Shown: positions 19,969-29,362 of the stretch, piece after piece
Layout of the letters: every line of letters begins with the position of its first letter
How positions within the stretch are numbered: position 1 is the stretch's first letter
From: Streptomyces violens
GTDB lineage: Bacteria > Actinomycetota > Actinomycetes > Streptomycetales > Streptomycetaceae
NCBI RefSeq assembly: GCF_000717745.1
Contig: NZ_JOBH01000014.1
Coordinates: 186,001 to 250,000, forward strand
Direction: 5' to 3'
Length of the DNA: 64,000 nt
Translations under genes and position numbers: made by a program
The notes under the pieces: generated by a model
The model's database searches: none
What the model saw: only the letters and a program-made list of their open reading frames with translations
Told to the model about the DNA's origin: nothing

Positions 19969-19970
19969 AC

Positions 19971-20882
19971 ATGATCGAGGCCCGTCATCTCCGCGTGCTG
20001 CGCGCCGTCGCGCGGACCGGTTCCTTCTCCGCCGCCGCCCGTGAGCTCGGTTGTACCCAGCCCGCCGTCTCCCAGCAGATGAAGGCGCTCGAACAGTCGG
20101 CGGGCACGCCGCTGATCATCCGGGCCGGCCGCGAGATGCGGCTCACCCAGGCCGGTCAGGCCCTCGTACGGCACGCCGCAGGAATCCTCGCCGGACTCAC
20201 CGCCGCCGAGGAGGAGGTCGCGGCGATCGCCGGGCTGCGCGCCGGGCGGGTCCGGCTGGTGTCCTTCCCCTCGGGCAGCTCCACGCTGGTGCCGACCGCG
20301 CTGGCCGCGATGCGGGCCGCGTACCCCGGTACGGAGGTCTCGCTGGACGAGGCGGAGCCGCCGCGCTCCATCGAGATGCTGCGCGGCGGCGACTGCGAGA
20401 TCGCGCTGGCCTTCCGGTACCCGGAGGTGCCGGGCGCCGACCCGGCAGCCGAGTCCGAGTGGGACGACCTCGTCGTACGCCCGGTGCTGAGCGACCGGCT
20501 GGTGGGGCTGGTGCCCGAGGAGCACCGGCTCGCCGACGAAGCGAGTGCGGGCTTCGCCGAGCTGGCGAAGGAGCCGTGGATCGCGGGCTGCCCGCGCTGC
20601 CGCCGCCACCTGGTCACGGTGTGCGAGCGCGCCGGTTTCACGCCGCGCATCGACTTCGCCACCGACGACTACCCGGCGGTGATCGGGCTGGTGGGCGCGG
20701 GGCTGGGCGTCGCCGCGCTCCCGGAGCTGGCGCTCGCCTCGGTACGGCCCAAGGGGGCGCGCACGATCCGGCTGGAGCCGGTCGTGCAGCGCGAGATCGT
20801 GGCGCTCACGCTGCCGGACCTGGCACAGGTCCCGGCGGTGGCGGCCATGCTCGACCAGCTGGCGGCCGCGGGCCGCCGCTGA
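19971..20882 (+). CDS. LysR family transcriptional regulator
   Basis: A 303-residue LysR regulator. The N-terminal winged helix-turn-helix (residues 1-60) reads MIEARHLRVLRAVARTGSFS through CTQPAVSQQMKALE, and an effector-binding domain runs from about 90 to 295. Divergence from the SDR gene is the usual arrangement of a LysR regulator and its target, so the SDR gene is the first candidate. Four Cys (two as CPRC near residue 205) are notable. Its stop is three bases from the whiD stop on the other strand. Confidence 0.92.
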   Translation: MIEARHLRVLRAVARTGSFSAAARELGCTQPAVSQQMKALEQSAGTPLIIRAGREMRLTQAGQALVRHAAGILAGLTAAEEEVAAIAGLRAGRVRLVSFPSGSSTLVPTALAAMRAAYPGTEVSLDEAEPPRSIEMLRGGDCEIALAFRYPEVPGADPAAESEWDDLVVRPVLSDRLVGLVPEEHRLADEASAGFAELAKEPWIAGCPRCRRHLVTVCERAGFTPRIDFATDDYPAVIGLVGAGLGVAALPELALASVRPKGARTIRLEPVVQREIVALTLPDLAQVPAVAAMLDQLAAAGRR

Positions 20883-20885
20883 ACT

Positions 20886-21263
20886 TCACCGGTACCGCTC
20901 TCCCGGGGCGGTACCGGCCGCCGTACTGGCGGGGGGGGGGGCGGGGGAGCAGCGGCGGGGAAAAAACACATCTCTTACCAGGCGGTGCCGGGCCCGGCCC
21001 ATCAGCTCTTCCCGCTCGTCCTCGGTCAGTCCTCCCCAGACGCCGTACGGTTCGCGGACGGCAAGGGCGTGGGCGGCGCATTCGGCGCGTACAGGGCAGC
21101 GCATGCAGACCTCTTTTGCGGACGTCTCACGCGCGCTGCGGGCCGCGCCGCGTTCGCCCTCGGGGTGGAAGAAGAGCGAACTGTCCACGCCGCGGCAGGC
21201 GGCGAGCAGCTGCCAGTCCCAGAGGTCCGCGTTCGGGCCCGGAAGGCGGGAGAAATCTGCCAT
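20886..21263 (-). CDS. whiD: WhiB-like [4Fe-4S] sporulation regulator WhiD
   Basis: An iron-sulfur regulator needed for late sporulation in Streptomyces. The 125 residues start MADFSRLPGPN and carry the four Wbl cysteines (AACRG, CMRC, AECA) and the GVWGG turn, followed by the basic RARHRLV. Pairing with bldM and the sequence fit S. coelicolor WhiD (from memory). ATG at 21263 has GAGGGG eight bases upstream. The last 20 residues are read through an 11-G tract and an A6 run and look unlike conserved protein, so the true C-terminus depends on the exact run length. Confidence 0.9.
   Translation of the reverse strand: MADFSRLPGPNADLWDWQLLAACRGVDSSLFFHPEGERGAARSARETSAKEVCMRCPVRAECAAHALAVREPYGVWGGLTEDEREELMGRARHRLVRDVFFPRRCSPAPPPASTAAGTAPGERYR
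20931..20941. repeat. Homopolymer of 11 G inside the whiD 3' coding end
   Basis: On the coding strand it reads as eleven C, giving a PPP stretch. GGGG-AAAAAA at 20957-20966 is a second slippery run 15 bases away. A one-base change in length would shift the last 14 codons into a frame that stays open into the lysR gene. Confidence 0.9.
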
Positions 21264-21310
21264 TGCTAGTCCCCTCGAAGCGTGGCGGTACGGGCTCCTG
21301 TTCAAGACCG

Positions 21311-21335
21311 TACATCTACCGTCTAAGCAGATGTA
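21311..21335. promoter_or_regulatory. Inverted repeat in the whiD promoter region
   Basis: TACATCT, 11 bases, AGATGTA is perfect, lies in an AT-rich patch and is 48-72 bases upstream of the whiD start. It is a candidate operator for a developmental regulator; I cannot assign it to a known consensus. Confidence 0.5.
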
Positions 21336-21500
21336 AATATGACTCATCTCGAATCTTGCCCCAGATAACTAGCAAACGGAAGAAAAGCCACCAAACAGGG
21401 CATAGAGCCCCCGCGAAAAGAAGTGGAGCGGCAGGGGGCGCGGGTCTTGCTGCTGCGTGTCCGGCCCCTCACATAGAGTGTCGAAAACGGCTCCTCAGCC

Positions 21501-21528
21501 CGTAACTCTTTCGGGTGACCGTCGTTGA
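21501..21528 (+). promoter_or_regulatory. sigma-BldN-type promoter of bldM
   Basis: CGTAAC (21501-21506), a spacer of exactly 16 bases and CGTTGA (21523-21528). This matches the S. coelicolor sigma-BldN promoter known to drive bldM (from memory of the literature). It is 124 bases upstream of the bldM start. A second TTGACA at 21544-21549 could be part of another promoter. Confidence 0.85.
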
Positions 21529-21651
21529 GAGTGCGGAAGCGGTTGACAGAGGGACTCCCCGGGCAGGTGTCCGAGGCCGTCAATCGCACAGGTGACGATA
21601 CGTACCAGCCTGGAGGCACAACGTGACGCGCATCAGCTGCGGAGGACGGCC

Positions 21652-22263
21652 ATGACTTCCGTCCTCGTCTGCGACGACTCCCCGCTTGCCCGAGAGGCGC
21701 TCCGTCGGGCGGTTGCGACCGTCCCCGGTGTCGAGCGCGTGACGACCGCGGCCAACGGCGAGGAAGTCCTCCGCCGCTGGGGTGCCGATCGCTCGGACCT
21801 GATTCTGATGGACGTACGGATGCCCGGCCTCGGCGGCGTCGAGACCGTGCGCCGGCTGCTGTCCGCCGACCCGGGCGCCCGGATCATCATGCTCACCGTC
21901 GCCGAGGACCTCGACGGGGTGGCGCTCGCCGTCGCCGCCGGCGCCCGCGGCTATCTGCACAAGGACGCCTCGCGCGCCGAGCTGCGCGCGACGGTCACCC
22001 AGGCGCTCGCCGACCCGACCTGGCGCCTCGCCCCGCGCCGGCTGCGGTCCGCCGAGATGGGCGCCGCGCCGACGCTCACCGCGCGTGAGATCCAGGTGCT
22101 GGAAGGCATGAGCCACGGCCGCTCGAACGCCGAGATCGGGCGCGAGCTCTTCCTCTCCGAGGACACGGTCAAGACGCACGCCCGGCGTCTCTTCAAGAAG
22201 CTCGGCGCCTCCGACCGCGCACACGCGGTGGCACTCGGCTTCCGCTGGGGCTTGGTCCGCTGA
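21652..22263 (+). CDS. bldM: Developmental response regulator BldM
   Basis: An orphan response regulator controlling aerial growth and sporulation genes, alone or as a heterodimer with WhiI (established in Streptomyces). The 203 residues have a receiver domain (1-120, with D8, D9, D54, T82 and K104 all present) and a LuxR-type helix-turn-helix (about 138-200; LTAREIQVLEGMSHGRSN). ATG at 21652 follows GGAGGACGGCC, which fixes the start. Genetic work in S. coelicolor showed D54 is not required. It is divergent from whiD, with 388 bases of shared regulatory DNA. Confidence 0.93.
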   Translation: MTSVLVCDDSPLAREALRRAVATVPGVERVTTAANGEEVLRRWGADRSDLILMDVRMPGLGGVETVRRLLSADPGARIIMLTVAEDLDGVALAVAAGARGYLHKDASRAELRATVTQALADPTWRLAPRRLRSAEMGAAPTLTAREIQVLEGMSHGRSNAEIGRELFLSEDTVKTHARRLFKKLGASDRAHAVALGFRWGLVR

Positions 22264-22285
22264 GCAGTTGGTCGCGAGAGCGCAG

Positions 22286-22336
22286 CGGGGCCGCGATGCG
22301 CGCCCTCCCCTTGGGGTGGCGCGTGCCACGGCCCCG
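22286..22336 (+). terminator. Large stem-loop after bldM
   Basis: CGGGGCCG (22286-22293) pairs with CGGCCCCG (22329-22336), with an inner GCGCGCC/GGCGCGT stem. It begins 23 bases after the bldM stop. The T-run is minimal. Confidence 0.7.
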
Positions 22337-22387
22337 TTGTGCCGACGTCCGGCGCCGAAACCTCACGCTATGCCGCATGCTTGAGGT

Positions 22388-22422
22388 GTGACTCCTCCCC
22401 GGCTCCAAGGGCCGGGGCTTCT
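22388..22422. mobile_element. Possible orphan right-end hairpin of an IS200/IS605-type element
   Basis: GACTCCTCCCCGGCTCCAAG runs into GGCCGGGGCTTCTCACTCGG. The hairpin is CCCCGGC (22397-22403), seven-base loop, GCCGGGG (22411-22417). Streptomyces tnpB elements often end with this kind of sequence (from memory). No transposase or tnpB frame is nearby, so it would be a solo end or PATE-like remnant; it could also be a second terminator. Confidence 0.4.
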
Positions 22423-22545
22423 CACTCGGCCAGAAGAGACCTCATGACGGACATGCCCTGCCCGGTGCCCCACGGCGCCGAAGAACGCCATGGGCGACGT
22501 CTCGGGTCCGGCATGGGCAACACCCGAAAGGGGGAGGCGTGGGAC

Positions 22546-23211
22546 GTGAGTGCTGGCACACCGACGCATAACACTTCGGTGCACAACTACGGGGGCGATG
22601 CCGCGAACCGCGCGGCACCAAGGCACCATGGACCGATGCGCGAGGACGGGACCCAGGAGATCGGCGGGCTCGTCGCACGTGCCGTCGAGGGGGACCGGCA
22701 GGCCACGCACGACCTCCTCGCGCATGTGCACCCGCTCGCACTGCGCTACTGCCGTACGCGGCTGTCGCGGCTGCCGGGTGACGCTCGCCACTTCGTCGAG
22801 GACCTCGCGCAGGAGGTCTGCGTGGCGGTGCTCTGCGCGCTGCCGCGGTACCGGGACACCGGCAAGCCGTTCGAGGCGTTCGTCTTCGCCATCGCCGGGC
22901 ACAAGGTCGCCGACCTGCAGCGGGCCGCCATGCGCGGTCCCGGCAGTACGGCCGTGCCCTCGGACGAGATGCCGGAGCAGCCGGACGACTCGCTCGGACC
23001 CGAGGAGCGGGCGCTGCTCAGCAGTGACGCCGAGTGGGCCAAGAAGCTGCTGGCCAGCCTGCCGGAGAACCAACGGGAGCTGGTGCTGCTGCGGGTCGCG
23101 GTCGGGCTGACGGCGGAGGAGACCGGGCAGATGCTGGGGATGTCGCCGGGGGCGGTGCGCGTTGCGCAGCATCGGGCGCTGAGCCGGCTGCGGGCGCTCG
23201 CCGAGCAGTAG
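22546..23211 (+). CDS. ECF sigma factor, SigD/ShbA-like
   Basis: A 221-residue ECF sigma factor. Region 2 is [14 protein letters not shown]... and region 4 is [23 protein letters not shown]. Position between whiB-like/bldM genes and guaB matches mycobacterial sigD and Streptomyces shbA, which transcribes hrdB in S. griseus (from memory); shbA is my best guess. GTG at 22546 follows GGGGGAGG; ATG at 22636 would remove a 30-residue unstructured leader. There is no anti-sigma gene between it and guaB. Confidence 0.85.
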   Translation: MSAGTPTHNTSVHNYGGDAANRAAPRHHGPMREDGTQEIGGLVARAVEGDRQATHDLLAHVHPLALRYCRTRLSRLPGDARHFVEDLAQEVCVAVLCALPRYRDTGKPFEAFVFAIAGHKVADLQRAAMRGPGSTAVPSDEMPEQPDDSLGPEERALLSSDAEWAKKLLASLPENQRELVLLRVAVGLTAEETGQMLGMSPGAVRVAQHRALSRLRALAEQ

Positions 23212-23308
23212 CCGTCGCCCCCTCCCGCAGCGGAAGGGGGCGGGCTGCCGCGCCCTGTATCAGTACGGGGCGGCGCCGTCCGTGTGAACGCACAAAGAAT
23301 GCGGGTGA

Positions 23309-24886
<1,578 letters not shown>

Positions 24887-24919
24887 GCGGGTAGCCACGG
24901 CTCCAGGACCACGGTTCGG

Positions 24920-24951
24920 GGGTGCCCGCGGACGTCCGTCCGCGGGCACCC
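24920..24951 (+). terminator. Hairpin between guaB and its paralogue
   Basis: A perfect 14-bp stem (24920-24933 with 24938-24951; key bases GGGTGCCCGCGGAC) closes a GTCC loop. There is no T-run. The next gene starts 47 bases on, so it may terminate only partly. Confidence 0.75.
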
Positions 24952-24998
24952 GCATGTCGGGGATACTGGAACGGCAGACAAAGAGGAAAGGCCACACA

Positions 24999-26108
24999 GT
25001 GACTGAGATCGAGATCGGGCGCGGCAAGCGCGGCCGCCGGGCGTACGCCTTCGACGACATCGCCGTCGTACCGAGTCGGCGGACCCGCGACCCGAAGGAG
25101 GTCTCGATCGCCTGGCAGATCGACGCCTACCGTTTCGAGCTGCCGTTCCTGGCCGCCCCGATGGACTCCGTCGTCTCGCCGCAGACCGCCATCCGCATCG
25201 GTGAGCTGGGCGGCCTGGGCGTGCTCAACCTCGAGGGCCTGTGGACCCGGTACGAGGACCCGGAGCCGCTGCTCGCGGAGATCGCCGAGCTGGACGAGGC
25301 CACCGCGACCCGCCGCCTGCAGGAGATCTACGCGGCCCCGATCAAGGAAGAGCTGATCGGCCAGCGCATCAAGGAGGTGCGCGACTCCGGCGTGGTCACC
25401 GCCGCCGCGCTCTCCCCGCAGCGCACCGCCCAGTTCTCCAAGGCCGTCGTGGACGCGGGCGTGGACATCTTCGTGATCCGCGGCACCACCGTCTCCGCCG
25501 AGCACGTCTCCTCCGCCGCCGAGCCGCTGAACCTCAAGCAGTTCATCTACGAGCTCGACGTCCCGGTCATCGTCGGCGGCTGCGCGACCTACACCGCGGC
25601 CCTGCACCTGATGCGTACCGGCGCGGCCGGCGTGCTGGTGGGCTTCGGCGGCGGCGCCGCGCACACCACCCGTAACGTCCTGGGCATCCAGGTCCCGATG
25701 GCCACCGCCGTCGCGGACGTCGCGGCCGCGCGCCGTGACTACATGGACGAGTCCGGCGGCCGGTACGTCCACGTCATCGCCGACGGCGGCGTGGGCTGGT
25801 CCGGCGACCTGCCCAAGGCCATCGCCTGCGGCGCGGACGCCGTGATGATGGGCTCCCCGCTGGCCCGCGCCACCGACGCGCCCGGCCGCGGCCACCACTG
25901 GGGCATGGAGGCCGTCCACGAGGACGTGCCGCGCGGCAAGCGCATGGACCTCGGCACGGTCGGCACGACCGAGGAGGTCCTGCACGGCCCGTCGCACACC
26001 ACGGACGGTTCGATGAACTTCTTCGGCGCGCTGCGCCGCGCGATGGCCACGACCGGCTACTCCGACCTGAAGGAGTTCCAGCGGGTCGAGGTGACCGTTC
26101 GCGCCTGA
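24999..26108 (+). CDS. guaB3: GuaB3 family IMP dehydrogenase-related protein
   Basis: A 369-residue TIM-barrel paralogue of guaB without CBS domains. DDIAVVPSRRTRDPKEVS and AAPMDSVVS match the family, and ADGGVGWSGDLPKAIACGAD is the phosphate-binding region. At the position of the IMPDH catalytic loop (GSICTTR) it has GGAAHTTRN, so the Cys is replaced by His near residue 220. Actinobacteria usually carry this gene next to guaB; its reaction in this group is unclear. GTG at 24999 follows GAGGAAAGG. Confidence 0.92.
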   Translation: MTEIEIGRGKRGRRAYAFDDIAVVPSRRTRDPKEVSIAWQIDAYRFELPFLAAPMDSVVSPQTAIRIGELGGLGVLNLEGLWTRYEDPEPLLAEIAELDEATATRRLQEIYAAPIKEELIGQRIKEVRDSGVVTAAALSPQRTAQFSKAVVDAGVDIFVIRGTTVSAEHVSSAAEPLNLKQFIYELDVPVIVGGCATYTAALHLMRTGAAGVLVGFGGGAAHTTRNVLGIQVPMATAVADVAAARRDYMDESGGRYVHVIADGGVGWSGDLPKAIACGADAVMMGSPLARATDAPGRGHHWGMEAVHEDVPRGKRMDLGTVGTTEEVLHGPSHTTDGSMNFFGALRRAMATTGYSDLKEFQRVEVTVRA

Positions 26109-26127
26109 TCACCGGTTTTTGGTGTGC

Positions 26128-26158
26128 AAGGGGCCCTGCCGGCGCGGCGGGGCCCCTT
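26128..26158. terminator. Bidirectional terminator between guaB3 and the sugar dehydrogenase
   Basis: AAGGGGCCC and GGGCCCCTT (26128-26136, 26150-26158) enclose an inner GCCG/CGGC stem. The A/T ends allow termination from both converging genes. Confidence 0.82.
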
Positions 26159-26162
26159 CGCG

Positions 26163-27410
26163 TTACAGGCGGTGGGCCGCGCCCGTCGGGGTCGCGCCGC
26201 GGGTGTCCAGCAGCAGCTGGGCCTTCACCGCCAGGCCCTGGAGGTCGTACGTGCGGTGGTGCTGGAGGAGCAGCGTGAGGTCGGCGGCGGAGGCGGCCTC
26301 GTACAGGGAGTCCGCGCGCGGGACCGGGCGGCCCAGGACCTGCCACTGGGGGACGTACGGATCGTGGTACGTCAGATGGGCGCCCAGCTCCAGGAGGCGG
26401 GAGGCGATCTCGCGGGCCGGTGAGCCCTCCTCGTCGCCGATGTCCGGCTTGTACGTCACGCCCAGCAGCAGCACGCGTGCGCCGCGCGCCGATTTGCCGT
26501 GCTCGTTCAGGAGGGTGGCGCAGCGCTGGATGACGTACCGGGGCATCCGGCCGTTGACCTCCTGGGCGAGCTCGACCATGCGGAGCGGGTAGCCGGGGGT
26601 GCGGCCCTTGTGCGCGAGGCAGTTGGGGTCGATGGGGGCGGCGTGGCCGCCGACGCCGGGGCCGGGGCGGAACGCCTGGAAGCCGAAGGGCTTGGTCTCG
26701 GCGCAGCGGATGACGTCCCAGAGGTCCACGCCGATGTCGTGGCAGAGGACGGCCATCTCGTTCATCAGGGCGATGTTGACGTGCCGGTAGTTGGTCTCCA
26801 GGAGCCCGGCGGTCTCCGCTTCTTTGGGGCCGCGGGCGCGGACGACCTTGTCGGTGAGCCGGCCGTAGAAGGCGGCGGCCGCTTCGGTGCAGGCGGGGGT
26901 GAGGCCGCCGATGACCTTCGGGGTGTTGGCGTGGCCGTAGCGGCGGTTGCCGGGATCGTACCGGGCGGGGGAACAGGCGAGGTGGAAGTCGCGTCCCGCG
27001 GTGAGACCGGAGCCCGCTTCCAGGAGCGGCCGGAGGAATTCCTCGGTGGTCCCGGGGTACCCCGTGGACTCCAGGATCACCGTGGTGTGGGGGCGCAGAT
27101 GTGCGGCGAGGGTGCGGGCGGCCTCGGCCACCGCGCGCAGGTCCAGGGCGCGGTCCTCGCCGAGCGGGGTGGGGGCGCAGATGACGGCCGTACGGACCCG
27201 GCCGAGCACTGCCGGGTCGGTGGTGGTGCGGAAGCCGGCGGTGAGCAGCCGGCGCACTTCGGTGGGGGAGAGCGGGCCGTCGGCGCCGAGGCCGGCGGCG
27301 GTGTGCGGTCCGGGGGTGTAGCCGAGGGTGCCGAGGCCGGCGGCGACGGCGGCCTGGGCGAGGGGGAGGCCGATGTGGCCGAGTCCGATGACGGCGAGGT
27401 CTGCGGGCAT
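26163..27410 (-). CDS. UDP-glucose/UDP-ManNAc dehydrogenase family protein lacking the catalytic Cys
   Basis: A 415-residue nucleotide-sugar dehydrogenase. The NAD motif GLGHIGLP (8-15) and the central and C-terminal UDPG_MGDP_dh domains are complete (ESTGYPGTTEE, ETNYRHVNIALMNE, LGVTYKPDIGDEEGSPA). In active four-electron dehydrogenases the motif is GGHC(I/L)P; here codon 257 is GCC, giving GGHAAPIDP. It should therefore not complete the normal aldehyde-to-acid oxidation unless another Cys (C262, PNCLAHK) takes over. GGAAGG precedes the ATG. It stands alone with no glycosyltransferases nearby. Confidence 0.88.
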   Translation of the reverse strand: MPADLAVIGLGHIGLPLAQAAVAAGLGTLGYTPGPHTAAGLGADGPLSPTEVRRLLTAGFRTTTDPAVLGRVRTAVICAPTPLGEDRALDLRAVAEAARTLAAHLRPHTTVILESTGYPGTTEEFLRPLLEAGSGLTAGRDFHLACSPARYDPGNRRYGHANTPKVIGGLTPACTEAAAAFYGRLTDKVVRARGPKEAETAGLLETNYRHVNIALMNEMAVLCHDIGVDLWDVIRCAETKPFGFQAFRPGPGVGGHAAPIDPNCLAHKGRTPGYPLRMVELAQEVNGRMPRYVIQRCATLLNEHGKSARGARVLLLGVTYKPDIGDEEGSPAREIASRLLELGAHLTYHDPYVPQWQVLGRPVPRADSLYEAASAADLTLLLQHHRTYDLQGLAVKAQLLLDTRGATPTGAAHRL

Positions 27411-27619
27411 TCTGGCCGTCCTTCCCGAGCGATTCCAGGTAGCGCATAAGTAGACTAAGCCGACATTTGACCCAGAATGGGGATTGGCGGATCAAGGGTG
27501 TGGAGTGGCGTCTTCCCGACCGGTAAGCGTGCGGAGGGTGGCTGGCCCGGCCGCCTGCGGACAGAATCAACAACGGGGTGTGGCACCGATCACAGCACCG
27601 ACCGAAGCGGGAGGCAGTG

Positions 27620-29326
27620 GTGAGGACAGCGACACTGGGACCGGCCGAGCGCGCCGGAGCACTGGCACGGATGGCGGAACGCGAGCTGGACGTGCTGGTC
27701 ATCGGCGGCGGCGTCGTCGGCGCCGGCACTGCACTGGACGCGGTGACGCGCGGACTGTCCACGGGCCTGGTCGAGGCGCGGGACTGGGCCTCGGGCACGT
27801 CATCGCGCTCCAGCAAGCTGATCCACGGAGGGCTGCGCTATCTGGAGATGCTGGACTTCGCGCTCGTACGGGAAGCGCTGAAGGAACGCGGGCTGCTGCT
27901 GGAGCGGATCGCGCCGCATCTGGTGAAGCCGGTGCCCTTCCTCTATCCGCTCCAGCACAAGGGCTGGGAGCGCTGGTACGCAGGCACGGGCGTGGCGATG
28001 TACGACGCGATGTCGCTCTCCTCGGGGCACGGCCGCGGGCTGCCGGCCCACCGGCATCTCACCCGTTCGCGCGCGCTGCGTGTCGCGCCGTGCCTGAAGA
28101 AGGACGCACTGGTCGGCGCGTTGCAGTACTACGACGCCCAGATGGACGACGCGCGGTACGTCGCCACCATCGTGCGCACCGCCGCCGCCTACGGCGCGTC
28201 CGTCGCCAACCGTGCCCGCGTGATCGGCTTTCTGCGCGAGGGCGAGCGAGTGGTCGGCGCCCGCGTGCAGGACGTGGAGGCCGGTGGCGAGTACGAGGTG
28301 CGCGCCCGGCAGATCGTCAACGCCACGGGCGTGTGGACCGACGACACTCAGGGGCTGATCAACGAGCGCGGCCAGTTCCACGTCCGCGCCTCCAAGGGCA
28401 TCCATCTGGTCGTACCGAAGGACCGCATCCACTCCTCCACCGGGCTGATCCTGCGCACGGAGAAGAGCGTGCTGTTCGTCATCCCCTGGGGACGGCACTG
28501 GATCATCGGCACCACCGACACCGACTGGGACCTGGACAAGGCGCACCCCGCCGCCTCCAGCGCCGACATCGACTACCTCCTCGAACACGTCAACTCCGTG
28601 CTCTCCACCCCGCTGACCAGGGACGACGTGGAAGGTGTGTACGCGGGTCTGCGGCCGCTGCTGGCGGGGGAGTCGGACGCGACGAGCAAGCTGTCGCGCG
28701 AGCACACCGTCGCGCACCCGGTGCCGGGCCTGGTCGTGGTCGCGGGCGGCAAGTACACGACGTACCGGGTCATGGCCAAGGACGCGGTGGACGAGGCGGT
28801 GCACGGGCTGGACCAGCGGGTCGCGGACTGTGTGACCGAGGACGTGCCGCTGGTGGGCGCGGAGGGCTACAAAGCGCTGTGGAACGCGCGGGCGCACATC
28901 GCGGCGCGCACCGGCCTGCACGTCGCCCGGATAGAGCATCTGCTGAACCGCTACGGCGCGCTGGCGGAGGAAGTACTGGAGCTGATCACCGACGACCCGT
29001 CACTCGGCGCCCCGCTGGCGGCCGCCGACGACTATCTGCGCGCCGAGGTCGTCTACGCCTGCACCCACGAGGGCGCCCGCCATCTGGACGACGTGCTGAC
29101 CCGGCGCACCCGGATCTCCATCGAGACCTTCGACCGGGGCACCCGCAGCGCCCGTGAGGTCGCCGAGCTGATGGCGCCCGCGCTGGGCTGGGACCAGGAC
29201 CAGGTCGACCGGGAGATCGAGCACTACGAGAAGCGGGTCGAGGCCGAACGGGAGTCCCAGCGGCAGCCGGACGACCTGACGGCGGACGCGGCGCGGCTGG
29301 GGGCGCCGGACATCGTGTCGCGGTAG
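27620..29326 (+). CDS. glpD: Aerobic glycerol-3-phosphate dehydrogenase
   Basis: FAD enzyme passing electrons from glycerol-3-phosphate to quinone at the membrane, yielding DHAP. The 568 residues start with a dinucleotide-binding motif VIGGGVVGAGTALDAVTRG, followed by SSRSSKLIHGGLRYLE, the FAD loop NATGVWTDD, and a C-terminal DAO_C domain. GTG at 27620 is chosen because GGGAGG lies at 27609-27614; GTG 27617 is one codon earlier. It is divergent from the sugar dehydrogenase; no glpF or glpK is adjacent. Confidence 0.95.
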   Translation: MRTATLGPAERAGALARMAERELDVLVIGGGVVGAGTALDAVTRGLSTGLVEARDWASGTSSRSSKLIHGGLRYLEMLDFALVREALKERGLLLERIAPHLVKPVPFLYPLQHKGWERWYAGTGVAMYDAMSLSSGHGRGLPAHRHLTRSRALRVAPCLKKDALVGALQYYDAQMDDARYVATIVRTAAAYGASVANRARVIGFLREGERVVGARVQDVEAGGEYEVRARQIVNATGVWTDDTQGLINERGQFHVRASKGIHLVVPKDRIHSSTGLILRTEKSVLFVIPWGRHWIIGTTDTDWDLDKAHPAASSADIDYLLEHVNSVLSTPLTRDDVEGVYAGLRPLLAGESDATSKLSREHTVAHPVPGLVVVAGGKYTTYRVMAKDAVDEAVHGLDQRVADCVTEDVPLVGAEGYKALWNARAHIAARTGLHVARIEHLLNRYGALAEEVLELITDDPSLGAPLAAADDYLRAEVVYACTHEGARHLDDVLTRRTRISIETFDRGTRSAREVAELMAPALGWDQDQVDREIEHYEKRVEAERESQRQPDDLTADAARLGAPDIVSR

Positions 29327-29362
29327 CGGTAGCGGTGGGGGCGTACGCCGGTACGCGCGGCG

